Positions 44,285 through 53,560 are shown, counted from the first letter of the stretch. The stretch is DNA of 64,000 nt from Acidimicrobiales bacterium (GCA_021604885.1 BQJV01000001.1:1-64000); one strand, 5' to 3'. Numbers and translations are program-made. The notes: generated by a model from the letters alone, not told the origin.

Positions 44285-44316
44285 TTGACCTTGATCCGTG
44301 GTTCAAGGTTTATCGT
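44285..44316 (+). promoter_or_regulatory. MerR-type promoter-operator
   Basis: -35 TTGACC (44285-44290) and -10 TATCGT (44311-44316) are 20 bp apart. The dyad ACCTTGA (44288-44294) / TCAAGGT (44303-44309) lies in the spacer. This is the layout untwisted by MerR-family activators. The -10 ends six bases before ATG 44323, so the transcript is probably leaderless. Confidence 0.78.
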
Positions 44317-44322
44317 CGAGAC

Positions 44323-44622
44323 ATGGACGTGACACTGGTCTACTTCGAGGACTGCCCGAACTGGCTCAAGGCCGATGCCCACCTACGCACCCTGGCGGCC
44401 GAACGGCCCGATCTCCACATCACACGCCGGATCGTCGACACCCCCGAGGCAGCGAAGGAGACCCGGTTCCGCGGATCACCCAGCATCCTCGTCGACGGCC
44501 ACGACATCTTCGCCGACGCTGACGCACCAGTCGGGCTGTCGTGCCGCGTGTACCAAACGCCCGACGGCCCGGCCGGCTCGCCGACGATCGAACAACTGCG
44601 CGAAGTGTTGTCTCGTGGCTGA
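44323..44622 (+). CDS. Small thioredoxin-fold thiol protein in a metal-resistance locus
   Basis: A 99-aa cytoplasmic protein with a thioredoxin-like pattern (VTLVYFEDCPNWLKADAHLRTL, with the single Cys of the active site at about residue 11, and FRGSPSILVDGHDIFA). A second Cys (GLSCRVYQT) is near residue 75. Such proteins accompany merR/merA-type genes in Actinobacteria. It is directly controlled by the MerR-type promoter upstream. A role in metal or mixed-disulfide handling is inferred. Confidence 0.75.
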   Translation: MDVTLVYFEDCPNWLKADAHLRTLAAERPDLHITRRIVDTPEAAKETRFRGSPSILVDGHDIFADADAPVGLSCRVYQTPDGPAGSPTIEQLREVLSRG

Positions 44623-44740
44623 GAGAGAAAGCTCTGCGAGCCTTGTTGCTCTTGGCGCGGCCGGGCTCGGTGTCTGCTGCGGGACACCGCTGTCGGGCTC
44701 GGCCGCTCGCACCAGCGCAGCCGCGCGGTGCCTCGTGTGA
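44615..44740 (+). CDS. Remnant of a small membrane protein
   Basis: A 41-codon frame from GTG 44615, overlapping the previous gene by 8 bp. It reads SSASLVALGAAGLGVCCGTP then becomes Arg/Ala-rich and stops. The beginning looks like the first helix, with a Cys pair, of small metal-associated membrane proteins, cut off after one helix. It is probably a truncated gene and not functional. Confidence 0.35.
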   Translation: MAERESSASLVALGAAGLGVCCGTPLSGSAARTSAAARCLV

Positions 44741-44786
44741 GCGCTGACGGCCAAGAATCCAATCCTTCTCACCGAAGGACCCTGTC

Positions 44787-46139
44787 ATGACCACTCCCTA
44801 TGACCTCATCGTGATCGGGGCGGGCATGGCCGGCGTCGAGGCGGCCAACAAGTGCGCGGCTGCCGGCTGGCGGACCGCAATCGTCGACGAACTCCCCTAC
44901 GGCGGCACCTGCGCCCTCCGGGGCTGTGACCCCAAGAAGATCCTGCGACGCGGCGCCGAGATCATCGACAGCGCCCGACTTATGCAAGGCAAGGGCATCG
45001 ACAACAGCGGCCTGGCGATCAACTGGGCCGACCTCATGAAACACAAACGCGGCTTCACCGACCCCGTCCCCCAGAACATGGAACGTGGCCTCACCGGCAA
45101 CGGCGTGGAGACCCTCTATGGCACCGCCACCTTCACCGGCACCAACACCGTCGACATCGACGGCGCTGTGCATAACTCGTCACACTTCATGATCGCCACC
45201 GGCGCCCGACCCAAACCACTGGGATTCCCCGGCGCCGACCAACTCATCGACAGCACCGACTTCTTGAACCTCGAGGAACTCCCCGCCCGCATCCTCTTCA
45301 TCGGCGGCGGCTTCATCTCATTCGAGTTCGCCCACATCGCGGCCCGCGCCGGCAGCCGCCCCATCATCGTCGATCGCGGTGAGCGACCCCTCAAGGGATT
45401 CGACCCCGACCTTGTCGAACTCCTCATCACCCGTGGCGCCAAGGTCGGCATCGATGTCCAACGTGAGAGCGTCGTCACCGTGATCGAGCCTCAGCCGTCA
45501 GGGTAGCGAGTCACCGTCGAACGAGCCGGAGCCGAGACCACCATCGAGACCGACCTCGTTGTCCACGGCGCCGGACGGGTCCCTCAGCTGTCTCGCCTGG
45601 CCCTTGACGCGGCCGGCGTCGCCTACGGAGGAAACGGTGTGGACGTGGCCGGCCATCTCCAGAGCACTACCAACTCCGCCGTGTACGCAGCCGGCGATGC
45701 GGCCGACACTCCCGGCATGGCGCTCACGCCGGTCGCTGTGTTCGAAGGCAAGGTCGCCGCGTCAAACATGCTCAAGGGCACGACCACCGTGCCCGACTAC
45801 GACGGCGTCCCCACCGCGGTATTCACCATCCCCGAACTCGCCCGCGTCGGCCTCCTCGAAGAAGATGCCCGAGCCCAAGGCATCGACCTCGACGTCCGCT
45901 ACTCCGATACCAGCGGCTGGTACTCGAACTACCGCATCGGCGAAACCATCGCCGCGGTCAAGATCCTCGTGAACAAGACCACCAACACCATCGTCGGCGC
46001 CCACATGTTCGGACCCGAATACGGCGAACTCATCAACTTCTGCGCCCTCGCCATGAAACTCGACCTGACCACCCGCCAACTCAAATCCATGACCGCCGCC
46101 TACCCCACCGTCACCGCCGACCTCGGCTCAATGCTCTGA
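44787..46139 (+). pseudogene. FAD-dependent disulfide oxidoreductase split by an amber codon
   Basis: A class-I pyridine-nucleotide disulfide oxidoreductase (mercuric/glutathione reductase-like) of 450 codons in one frame, with a single TAG at 45504-45506 after 'IEPQPSG'. FAD motif LIVIGAGMAGVEAANKC, redox Cys pair GGTCALRGCDPKK, NAD(P) motif FIGGGFISFEFAHIAAR, and after the stop VYAAGDAADTPGMALTP (second FAD motif) and the dimer domain. The usual C-terminal His-x-x-Pro-Thr is Tyr-Pro-Thr (AAYPTVTADLG). A TGG-to-TAG change explains the stop. Without suppression the product lacks the interface domain. Confidence 0.82.
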
Positions 46140-46162
46140 CAGAACCATTTCTGCCACCGAGT

Positions 46163-46492
46163 TCATCGTGGCGCGTACATGATGACCGCGACTCCCAGCA
46201 GGCATGCGAAAGCGCCGATCAGGTCGAAGCGGTCGGGGCGAAAACCATCGACAGCCATACCCCACGCCAGCGAACCCGCGACGAAGATCCCGCCGTAGGC
46301 CGCCAGGATCCGTCCAAAGTTGTTCTCGGATTGGAAAGTGGCCACGAAGCCATACGCACCCAACGCAGCGATCCCTGCACCAATCCAGACGAGGCCGCGA
46401 TCCTCGCGCACACCTTGCCACACCAACCAGGCACCCCCAATCTCGGCCAACGCCGCGAGCGCGAAGAGCGCCAACGATCGTCCAACCGTCAC
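46163..46492 (-). CDS. YnfA family inner-membrane protein
   Basis: A 109-aa protein with four predicted helices and the family motifs [48 protein letters not shown] and [22 protein letters not shown]. YnfA proteins resemble small multidrug resistance transporters. GTG 46492 is used because the protein begins there at normal family length. It is common in arsenic/mercury islands. Convergent with the FAD oxidoreductase. Confidence 0.88.
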   Translation of the reverse strand: MTVGRSLALFALAALAEIGGAWLVWQGVREDRGLVWIGAGIAALGAYGFVATFQSENNFGRILAAYGGIFVAGSLAWGMAVDGFRPDRFDLIGAFACLLGVAVIMYAPR

Positions 46493-46535
46493 CGGCGCGT
46501 TCCTCGGACCGTCGCGTCCAAACTCGCCCTGAGAG

Positions 46536-46790
46536 TCAAGCGGCGTGCTCGATGATCGGGCACACGGACGCCTCGACGCCCCGGCGCAGTATCGAGCGAG
46601 CACAGTCGGTCTCGCAGTACTTGCAGCTCCTCGATCCGCTGGTCGATTTCCATGACCTTGGCGGCCACCATGGACTCGACCCGCCTGCACGGTCTCTCGC
46701 CGGTGTCAGACAACTGCAACACCCGACGAATGTCGGCGAAGGTCAGACCCAGCGACTTGGCCGACCTGATGAACCCCAGTCGCTCGACCG
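46536..46790 (-). pseudogene. Truncated MerR-family regulator
   Basis: Only the effector half remains (RLGFIRSAKSLGLTFADIRRVL..., [31 protein letters not shown]). A frameshift near 46570 separates the end (VCPIIEHA) carrying the last metal-binding Cys. The DNA-binding domain is gone. The sequence runs straight into the stop of the EamA gene, so a deletion fused the two loci. Confidence 0.75.
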
Positions 46791-46792
46791 AC

Positions 46793-47815
46793 TCACTCGT
46801 GGTGTGAGTGGCGGTGGTGAAGATCTGGGACGTGCGGATGGGTGTGCATCCGCGGCTGATGGGTGTGGCGTACCTGGGCTGGGTCGTCATGACAGTGGTC
46901 GTGGTGGTCGTCGTCGTGGCTGTGTTCATGTTCGTGCTCGACCTTCTCATGGGAATGCCCGTGTTCATGCGATGACTGAATGGACATCGCAACTCCTGAA
47001 GCGGCCAGCGCGACCGCGACCAGTTGCACCCAGGCCACCGCCTCGCCGAGAGCAACCCACGCAATGAACACACCGATGAACGGTGCGGTGGCGAAGATGA
47101 CCTGCCCGCGGGCTGCGCCCAGGTCGCGGGCGCCTTTCACCCACAAGACGATCGATGCGCCGTAGCCGGCCGCGCCCACGGCCAGGGCCGCGACCACCGC
47201 ACCGGCGCTGATTCCGGCTGTGTCATCGGCGAAGGCAAGACCGAGCATCAGGTTGGCAGCGCCTGCGATCGCTCCTTTCAGCAGCACGACGTGTTCGGGG
47301 CCGAGCTGATCGATCTTGGCGGTGACGCCATTGTCAAGACCCCAGGCGACGCACGCCGCAGCAATGAGCAGGGCCCCGACGCTCACTTCAGCGCCGGGTT
47401 CCCAAACCAGAATCATCCCGGCCCCCGTCACGAGAGCTGCGCCGGTAGCGACACGCCGCCCGAGATGCTCTCGAAAGATCGTGGCCGCCAACAACACCGT
47501 GGCGGCCAGCTCCAGGTTCAACAGGATCGACGCCGTGGCTGCCGATGTGCGTGCCAGCCCTGCGATCAGAAGTGCGGGCCCCACTGCGCCGCCAGCGATC
47601 ACTGCTACAGACGCCGGCCGCCAATCACGCTGCACCGCCTGCCAGGTCGGGGGTCGGCGAACAACCGCCGGAAGGACCGCCAAACCAGCACCGAGGTACA
47701 ACAGCCCGGCCAGCACCAAGGTCGGGACGTCTCCCGACAACTTCGATGCTGCTGGTGCCGATGCTCCGAACAACGCTGCGGCGAGCAGGCAGCGAGTCAC
47801 ACCGATCCGATTCAC
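46793..47815 (-). CDS. EamA/DMT-family transporter with histidine-rich C-terminal tail
   Basis: A 340-aa inner-membrane protein with two EamA repeats and about ten helices (e.g. TLVLAGLLYLGAGLAVLPAV, ATASILLNLELAATVLLAAT, GALLIAAACVAWGLDN, VIFATAPFIGVFIAWVALGE). The last 65 residues are cytoplasmic and metal-binding in character, with about 20 His plus many Asp (EHGHSHEKVEHEHEHSH, HTHPHVPDLHHRHSHHE). This tail suggests binding of Zn, Ni, Co or similar ions, unlike ordinary EamA metabolite exporters. GTG 47815 is the assumed start; GTG 47800 is possible. The tail may be partly derived from fusion with DNA next to the broken merR. Confidence 0.82.
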   Translation of the reverse strand: MNRIGVTRCLLAAALFGASAPAASKLSGDVPTLVLAGLLYLGAGLAVLPAVVRRPPTWQAVQRDWRPASVAVIAGGAVGPALLIAGLARTSAATASILLNLELAATVLLAATIFREHLGRRVATGAALVTGAGMILVWEPGAEVSVGALLIAAACVAWGLDNGVTAKIDQLGPEHVVLLKGAIAGAANLMLGLAFADDTAGISAGAVVAALAVGAAGYGASIVLWVKGARDLGAARGQVIFATAPFIGVFIAWVALGEAVAWVQLVAVALAASGVAMSIQSSHEHGHSHEKVEHEHEHSHDDDHHDHCHDDPAQVRHTHQPRMHTHPHVPDLHHRHSHHE

Positions 47816-47928
47816 GACCGCATTCTCGCACCTCGCATCCTGCCTCTGTGGCCCTCGCCGGCCCGTCAGCTCGGGTGGGTCTGTCAGAAGTGTTGTACCG
47901 CGGGCGTGATCGGAGGAACCCCAATTGA

Positions 47929-48813
47929 TCACGAAGTGGGCGCGGTGCGTCGGAACGGTTCGGCGAGTTGGTCTCTGAAGCCGTTCGGGTAGTGGGGTTG
48001 ACCGGCGACGCCGAGATCGTCGGAGGTGAGCTCACCCGTCGAGCTGGCTGGCCGGTAGGTGCCCATGACGCGGTCCCACAAGAGGGTGAAGAGTCCGAAG
48101 TTGACGTCGCCCTCGCCGGGGTAGCGAAGGTGGTGGAGACGATGTCCGGCGTTGACGGCGAGCCATTCCCCGAGGGTCCCTGTTGCGTAGTCGATGTTGG
48201 CGTGCTGGACGAGGAGTTGAATGGCGACGCAGCCAGCGAGCGCCACCGCGACGGGTTGGGGGATGCCGACGAGCAGCAACGGTGCGATGCCGGCGGTCAT
48301 CTCGATCGCTTGGTGAAGAGGATGTTTCATGAGGCCGTTCAACCCGTAGAACCGGCTGACGCTGTGGTGCACAGCGTGGAACCGCCAGAGCCATCCGATC
48401 CGGTGGCTGACGGCGTGGGCGAAGGTGATGCCCGCGTCGAGAACGAGCACGGCGGCGATGACCTGGATCACGAAGGGCAACTCGCGGGGCCACAAGTCGA
48501 CGATGGTCACCCGAGTGGCCAAGAGCGGCAGCGCAATGACGCTCACGGCGTTGAGCGTCTCGTTGAGCGCGGCGTATGCGAGATCACGACCGGTGTCGCC
48601 TCGGTCGATGTTCCAGGCTCGATCGTAGGGTGCGATGCGTTCGGCGACGAACGTCCAGCTGAGCGCGACGGCGACGACAGCCACGACCACCAGGTCGCGT
48701 CCGGCGGCGCCCCACAGCACTGCGCCGTTCGCGCCGACGAGAAGCAACGGCAGATGAGCGTGGCGAACGAGGGTGACGAGCGGCGGATGGCCGGTGGCCG
48801 GAGTTGCATGCAT
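47929..48813 (-). CDS. Sterol desaturase / fatty-acid hydroxylase family protein
   Basis: A 294-aa integral membrane di-iron enzyme. Histidine clusters HAVSHR, FHAVHHS, HPLH and HRLHHLRYPGEGDVNFG match the family. At least four hydrophobic segments (VVVAVVAVALSWTF, AVSVIALPLLATRV, FVIQVIAAVLVLDAGITF, AIQLLVQHA) are present. It would hydroxylate or desaturate a lipid in the membrane. The AraC gene next to it (54 bp upstream, same strand) may regulate it. No close link to metal resistance is evident. Confidence 0.87.
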   Translation of the reverse strand: MHATPATGHPPLVTLVRHAHLPLLLVGANGAVLWGAAGRDLVVVAVVAVALSWTFVAERIAPYDRAWNIDRGDTGRDLAYAALNETLNAVSVIALPLLATRVTIVDLWPRELPFVIQVIAAVLVLDAGITFAHAVSHRIGWLWRFHAVHHSVSRFYGLNGLMKHPLHQAIEMTAGIAPLLLVGIPQPVAVALAGCVAIQLLVQHANIDYATGTLGEWLAVNAGHRLHHLRYPGEGDVNFGLFTLLWDRVMGTYRPASSTGELTSDDLGVAGQPHYPNGFRDQLAEPFRRTAPTS

Positions 48814-48866
48814 GAAATGAGCATGAGTCGCGGCTGCCAGATTGTCTTGTACGCAGATGCCGCGGC

Positions 48867-49607
48867 CTACGAGGGCGGCTCAAAGCGCGACGAGGCCAGC
48901 AGGTCAGACGGGGCCATTCCGAAGTGGTCGCGGAAGGTGTGCGTGAGGTGAGCACTGTCGGTGAAGCCCGCTTCGTGCGCGGCGGTGGTCAGTGACGCGC
49001 CGGTGCTGAGAGCCTCGATGGCATGCAGCATCCGCACCCATCGCCGGTACCTGCGCATCGGGATGCCGACCTCGCGTGCGAACCGCTGCGAGAACCGGCT
49101 GGGCGACAGTCCGCTGCGGGCGGCGAACTCGACGACCGAACCCGCGCCCGGGGCGTCGGCCAGCTCCGCGAGCGCGGCTGCGACACCGCTACTCACAACG
49201 GCGGCGCCGCCTGGGGCGGGGTTCGGCGCGTCATCGACGAGGGCGAGGACACCAGAGACGATCGCTTCACTGCGCTTGGACCCAGACGGCACCGGCAGAT
49301 CGAGGCTGATGGGTGAGCCTTCACAACGGGCGCCGAGCTGGCGGCCCGCCGTGCTGTCGGCATCGACGAACACCATCGTTGCGAAGCCCGATGAGCTGAT
49401 CTCGTGGGCGAGATCGGACGGAACGACGACGGTCGAGGCGGCGATCTCATCTCCGGCGCCGTGGCGGACAGTTACCGAGGCGTTCGAAGAGATGATCTGC
49501 ACTGCGTGATGGGCGTGGCGTCGAGTCGGCCCGTACACGCCGCGATACAGCAGCCACCACGACCCCATGGAGACGACACCGCCCCACCCGGCGCCCTCCT
49601 CAGACAT
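48867..49607 (-). CDS. AraC-family transcriptional regulator
   Basis: A protein of 246 aa (233 if ATG 49568 is used). The N-terminus is a cupin-like sensor (HHAVQIISSNASVTVRHGAGDEI). The C-terminus has the two AraC helix-turn-helices (VVEFAARSGLSPSRFSQRFAREVG and LTTAAHEAGFTDSAHLTHTFRDHFGM). It lies directly upstream of the sterol desaturase and divergent from the ArsR-ATPase operon. A short palindrome (GCGCACCGTGCGC) lies just before the first ATG. Confidence 0.87.
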   Translation of the reverse strand: MSEEGAGWGGVVSMGSWWLLYRGVYGPTRRHAHHAVQIISSNASVTVRHGAGDEIAASTVVVPSDLAHEISSSGFATMVFVDADSTAGRQLGARCEGSPISLDLPVPSGSKRSEAIVSGVLALVDDAPNPAPGGAAVVSSGVAAALAELADAPGAGSVVEFAARSGLSPSRFSQRFAREVGIPMRRYRRWVRMLHAIEALSTGASLTTAAHEAGFTDSAHLTHTFRDHFGMAPSDLLASSRFEPPS

Positions 49608-49653
49608 TGCGCACCGTGCGCGTGATCGACGTTACGCTGCGCCGCATATATTC

Positions 49654-49674
49654 AACGGTAGCAGCCGTTATCAT
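49654..49674 (+). promoter_or_regulatory. Operator and leaderless promoter of the cmtR-like/ATPase operon
   Basis: Inverted repeat AACGG-TAGCAG-CCGTT (49654-49669) overlaps a -10-like TATCAT (49669-49674), which ends six bases before ATG 49681. It is a likely binding site of the ArsR-type repressor encoded directly downstream. Confidence 0.6.
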
Positions 49675-49680
49675 CGCTCT

Positions 49681-50067
49681 ATGCCGATACTTAACTCAGA
49701 CGGCGAAACCGCGACGCCACCATTGGCTGACGCCGATCTCGAAAGCCCCGCTGACGCACACCTGGCCGCCAAGCTGTTTCGGGGATTCGCCGATCCGATG
49801 CGGCTGGCGATCCTGAACCAGCTCGACGACGGCGAACTGCGCGTTACCGACCTGGTCCAGCGGTTGGACGGATCCCAAGGCAATATTTCGGGGCACTTGC
49901 AGTGTCTGAAAGGATGCGGGTTGGTAGCCGATCGGCCCGAGGGCCGTCAGGTCTTCTACCGCATCGCCCGACCCGAGGTCGTCGCCGTGTTGCGCGCCGG
50001 CTCAGAGCTGTTGGCGTGCTCGGGTGTGCAGATCTCGTTGTGCCCGAACTACCGGAACCGACGATGA
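49681..50067 (+). CDS. ArsR-family metal sensor, CmtR-like
   Basis: A 128-aa winged-helix repressor. The core is AAKLFRGFADPMRLAILNQL...LRVTDLVQRLDGSQGNISGHLQCLKGCGLVADRPEGRQVFYRIA. The Cys pair in the recognition-helix region (C-x3-C, LQCLKGCGL) plus C-terminal cysteines (LLACSGVQISLCPNY) match the Cd/Pb site of CmtR. Its stop overlaps the P1B-ATPase start (ATGA). It is therefore expected to repress the efflux operon until Cd, Pb or a similar ion binds. Confidence 0.88.
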   Translation: MPILNSDGETATPPLADADLESPADAHLAAKLFRGFADPMRLAILNQLDDGELRVTDLVQRLDGSQGNISGHLQCLKGCGLVADRPEGRQVFYRIARPEVVAVLRAGSELLACSGVQISLCPNYRNRR

Positions 50068-51998
50068 ACGGCACCGACGCCGGGCCAGTCGTCGATGTCG
50101 ACGACGACCACGACGATGACGACGGCGCCGAGCGTTTGTGGGAGAGCCGAGAGGTGCGCTGGTCGGCACTGGCCGGGCTGCTGCTCCTCATCGGCTTCGT
50201 CGCAGGCCGCTTCGACGCGTCGACCGCGGTAGTCACCGGGCTGTATGTCGCGGCGACGGTGGCTGGGTTGCGGTTCTTCGCGCTCGAGGCACTCGAGGAC
50301 CTGATCCGCGAACGCTCGATTGGCATCGAGTTGTTGATGACCGTCGGCACCCTCGCCGCGGGTGGGCTCGGCGAGTGGGGCGAGGCCGCCACGTTGGCGT
50401 TCCTATACTCGATTTCCGAAGCGCTCGAAGAGTTCACCGAGGACCGCACCCGCAACGCCATCAAGGCGCTGATGGACCTCGCCCCCAAACAGGTCACCCG
50501 GCTGCGCGACGGCACAGAGGAACAGATCGACGTCGCCGACCTCATCGTGGGCGACCGGTTCCTGGTCCGCCCCGGCGAAGGGATCGGCACCGACGGCACC
50601 ATCATCGAGGGCCGCTCCGCACTCAACGAAGCCGCCATCACTGGCGAATCGGTCCCAGTCGACAAACAGACCGGCGACAAGGTATTCGCCGGAACGCTGA
50701 ACACCACCGGCGCGCTCGTCGTGGACGCCACCGCCACATCGGCGGACAACACCCTGGCCAAGATCGTGGACCTGGTCAGCGAAGCGCAGGAAGCCAAGGG
50801 CCGCGGCGAGCAGTTCATGACCCGCTTCGCCCGGATCTACTCCCCCTCGGTGCTTCTCGTCGGAGTCCTGGTGGCGGTCGGCGGAGGGGCGTTCACCGCG
50901 GACTGGTCCGAGTGGGTCGCTCGGGCCGCGACGGTGATCGTCGCCGCCGCACCGTGCGCGCTGGTCATCTCGATCCCGGTCACCTACGTCGCCGCCATCG
51001 GCAACGCCAGCCGCAAAGGCATCCTCATCAAGGGAGGCATCTACCTCGAAGAACTGGCCCGGCTCACCGTGTTGGCCTTGGACAAGACCGGGACCCTCAC
51101 CCAAGGCCAACCCCGCGTCGTGGAGATCGTGGCCGCCGCAGGCGAGACCGACGAGTCGGTGCTCGCCGCCGCCGCGGTGGTGGAGCAACGGTCCGAGCAT
51201 CCCCTTGCCATGGCCGTGATGATCCGAGCGCGTGAGCTCGGCCTCGCCACCCCGTCGGCTGGCGACAGCTTCGAAGCGCTGATCGGTGCCGGCGCCCAAG
51301 CCTCCGCTGACGGGCGCCGCTACCTTGTGGGTTCACCGACCCTGATGCAGGACCGAGGCCTCGCGCTCAACGGGCTACAAGAACGGGTTCAGGAGCTCGA
51401 GACCGCCGGCCAGACCGCCATCGTCGTCGCCGTAGACGACCGGGTGGTAGGTGTGATCGGGATCGCCGATGTGGTCCGACCCCAAGCCCGCGACGCCTTG
51501 CGAGATCTCCACAGCGAAGGCGTGGAACGCATCGTGATGCTCACCGGCGACAACGCCCGCACCGCTGCCGCAGTGGCCAACCAGGTCGGCATCGACGAAG
51601 TGCAAGCCCATCTGAAACCAGACGACAAGTCGCGCATCGTCGCCGAACTCGCCCGTCATGGGCACGTCGGCATGGTCGGTGACGGCGTGAACGACGCCCC
51701 CGCGCTCGCCGCCGCGTCAGTCGGCATCGCGATGGGCACCGCCGGCAGCGACGTCGCCCTCGAGACCGCCGACGTCGCGCTCATGGCCGACGACCTGTCC
51801 AAACTCACCGAAGCCCTCCGGATCGGACGGCGCACCCGCCGCGTCGTCGCCCAAAACATCGCGCTCAGCCTCGTCATCCTCGCCATCCTCGTCCCCGGAG
51901 CCCTCGCCGGCGTGTTCACGCTGCCAATCGCTGTGCTCGCCCACGAACTCTCCGAGCTCGCCGTGATCGCCAACGGCCTCCGCCTCACCCGAAAATGA
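50064..51998 (+). CDS. P1B-type heavy-metal ATPase with APC motif
   Basis: A 644-aa metal exporter. No HMA domain; the N-terminus is a short acidic/His stretch (DVDDDHDDDDG). Motifs are the actuator TGESVPVDK, the membrane metal-site APCALVIS (Ala in place of the first Cys of CPC), phosphorylation site DKTGTLTQG, ATP-binding SEHPLA, GDNARTAA and hinge GDGVNDAPAL. Coupled to the ArsR gene before it and lspA after it. CadA/ZntA-like overall, for Cd, Zn or Pb, but the altered CPC motif makes metal choice uncertain. Confidence 0.92.
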   Translation: MNGTDAGPVVDVDDDHDDDDGAERLWESREVRWSALAGLLLLIGFVAGRFDASTAVVTGLYVAATVAGLRFFALEALEDLIRERSIGIELLMTVGTLAAGGLGEWGEAATLAFLYSISEALEEFTEDRTRNAIKALMDLAPKQVTRLRDGTEEQIDVADLIVGDRFLVRPGEGIGTDGTIIEGRSALNEAAITGESVPVDKQTGDKVFAGTLNTTGALVVDATATSADNTLAKIVDLVSEAQEAKGRGEQFMTRFARIYSPSVLLVGVLVAVGGGAFTADWSEWVARAATVIVAAAPCALVISIPVTYVAAIGNASRKGILIKGGIYLEELARLTVLALDKTGTLTQGQPRVVEIVAAAGETDESVLAAAAVVEQRSEHPLAMAVMIRARELGLATPSAGDSFEALIGAGAQASADGRRYLVGSPTLMQDRGLALNGLQERVQELETAGQTAIVVAVDDRVVGVIGIADVVRPQARDALRDLHSEGVERIVMLTGDNARTAAAVANQVGIDEVQAHLKPDDKSRIVAELARHGHVGMVGDGVNDAPALAAASVGIAMGTAGSDVALETADVALMADDLSKLTEALRIGRRTRRVVAQNIALSLVILAILVPGALAGVFTLPIAVLAHELSELAVIANGLRLTRK

Positions 51999-52483
51999 CC
52001 CACCCAACTCTCGATCCCACCGCACGGCGCCATAAGCGCACAGCTCTGATCCTCACCGCCACAGTGGTGTTCGGTCTCGACATCGGCACCAAGGTTGCGG
52101 CCAGCATCGTTCTCGCCGACAGTGACATCGATCTGCCAGGCCCTCTCGACCTCCGTCTCTCTCACAACTCCGGCGTCGCATTCGGGTTGGGCAACACCGC
52201 GCCGGCATGGCTGATCCTCACCCTCACCGGAGTCTTCGCCATCGCCATCGGCATCGCGGCCTGGCGCGGCCATTTCCCCAGCACCATCGCCGCCGGTGTT
52301 GTGATCGGCGGAGCGCTCGCCAACGTGGCCGACCGCTCCGAAGCCGGCACCGTCGTCGACATGCTCCACACCGGCTGGTGGCCCACCTTCAACGTCGCCG
52401 ACATCGCAATCGTCTGCGGAGCCCTCGCGCTCGCCATCACCGACTGGCGCGCCGCACCACACGAAGCAGCGGACACCCCATGA
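51995..52483 (+). CDS. lspA: Signal peptidase II (LspA-like)
   Basis: A 162-aa membrane aspartyl protease that removes signal peptides from prolipoproteins. Family boxes SHNSGVAFGLG, GGALANVADR (first Asp) and GWWPTFNVADIAI (second catalytic Asp) are intact, with four hydrophobic helices. ATG overlaps the ATPase stop. Extra lspA copies are known next to cadA-type genes on metal-resistance elements. A possible client, the lipoprotein at 61543, lies in the same region. Confidence 0.92.
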   Translation: MTHPTLDPTARRHKRTALILTATVVFGLDIGTKVAASIVLADSDIDLPGPLDLRLSHNSGVAFGLGNTAPAWLILTLTGVFAIAIGIAAWRGHFPSTIAAGVVIGGALANVADRSEAGTVVDMLHTGWWPTFNVADIAIVCGALALAITDWRAAPHEAADTP

Positions 52484-52683
52484 CAGACAGCTGCGACCAG
52501 CGCTACCACGAGCTTCCACCCGGCGAACCATTCGATCCGAGTGCCGAGCGCACTGACCCGGCCCGGATTCCGCTGTCACCCGCGCCGCTCCTGCAGCAAC
52601 GTTCTGGCACCGAATCCAACCGCGAACGTAACGGCGAACAACACCCCAAACGCCGACACCGCCATCACGACTGTCTCATGTGA
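52480..52683 (+). CDS. Small coupled ORF of unknown function
   Basis: A 67-codon frame whose ATG overlaps the lspA stop (ATGA), the coupling style used throughout the operon. It is hydrophilic with Cys/His near both ends (TDSCDQRYHELPP, KRRHRHHDCLM) and no known domain. It may be genuine or the start of a truncated gene, as the next gene is also a remnant on the other strand. Confidence 0.35.
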   Translation: MTDSCDQRYHELPPGEPFDPSAERTDPARIPLSPAPLLQQRSGTESNRERNGEQHPKRRHRHHDCLM

Positions 52684-52718
52684 TCGTGGCCCTCGACGCT
52701 CAGCGCGGCCGTGGTCAA

Positions 52719-52946
52719 TCAGTCAACGCGTGCGCCCTTCCGATGCGAACTCGTATCGACCCAGGGAGCCAAAGATGGCTGTCTCGGCCCTGGTCGAAAT
52801 CCCCACCGGGTTCGCAGGGAGCACAGGGCGCGAGAGACGCCAAGGAAGTCGTGATCGATGCCGTCGAGTTGGGCCAGACGCATCCGGATGAGTTGTTCTT
52901 CGGCGGCGCAGTCCATGCCCTCGACGCGGAACCTGCTGACCGTCAT
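52719..52946 (-). pseudogene. Truncated heavy-metal-associated (HMA) protein
   Basis: 75 codons beginning TVSRFRVEGMDCAAEEQLIRM, a clear HMA-type start with one Cys, then LAQLDGIDH. After that similarity is lost and the tail is Arg/Trp/Ser-rich. It overlaps the end of the ICMT-like gene (ATGA). It is likely the remaining head of a metallochaperone or transporter whose body was lost when the two opposing operons were brought together. Confidence 0.55.
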
Positions 52947-53560
52947 CGCTGCTCCCGCCCGGGGGTCCGGCCGAGCGCCGGGACGAAGCGGCCGACCCGA
53001 GACGCGTAGCCCCCGTAGACGTCGCCATGAAGTCGGTGCAGGTGTGGTTCCTCGACGAAGCGGACCTGGAGCTCGATCGCGACCACCAGGCAGACCACAG
53101 CCAAGACCCCGATGACGTTGGGGACCATGGCGGTGAAGCCCGCAGCGGTGAAGATCATGGCGGTGAAGATCGGGTTGCGGACCAGTGAGAACACGCCTCC
53201 TGTTACCAGTCCGGTGACCTCGGTCCGATCGATACCGATCCGCCATTCACTGCCCATGCCCAGCTGCGCCAGGTACGTCGCCCCGATCCCGGCTATTGAG
53301 ACTACGAGGCCCACGACCGGGACGAGGTCGTTGTCAGTGAGCGGGTCGATACCGACCATGGCCGCGACTGGGGCGGCGATGGCTCCGGCAAAGGCAACCA
53401 CCAGCAGCAGGTAGGCGGCCCGCTCGATCCCGGATGCGTCTTCGGCGAACGCTCCGGGTCGGATGCCCGAGTCCCCCGTCGCGCGTTTCTGCACGACCGA
53501 GCGAACGATGAATACGACCACAAACCAGACGGCGAGGAGCGCAAGCGCAATGGTGTTCAT
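52943..53560 (-). CDS. Isoprenylcysteine carboxyl methyltransferase-family membrane protein
   Basis: A 205-aa protein with four to five helices and the family C-terminal signature (GVFSLVRNPIFTAMIF, FVEEPHLHRLHGDVYGGYASRVGRFVP). Bacterial members of this family methylate unknown membrane substrates and often sit near metal-transport genes. ATG overlaps the P1B-ATPase stop. Its own stop overlaps the start of the HMA remnant. Confidence 0.88.
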   Translation of the reverse strand: MNTIALALLAVWFVVVFIVRSVVQKRATGDSGIRPGAFAEDASGIERAAYLLLVVAFAGAIAAPVAAMVGIDPLTDNDLVPVVGLVVSIAGIGATYLAQLGMGSEWRIGIDRTEVTGLVTGGVFSLVRNPIFTAMIFTAAGFTAMVPNVIGVLAVVCLVVAIELQVRFVEEPHLHRLHGDVYGGYASRVGRFVPALGRTPGREQR

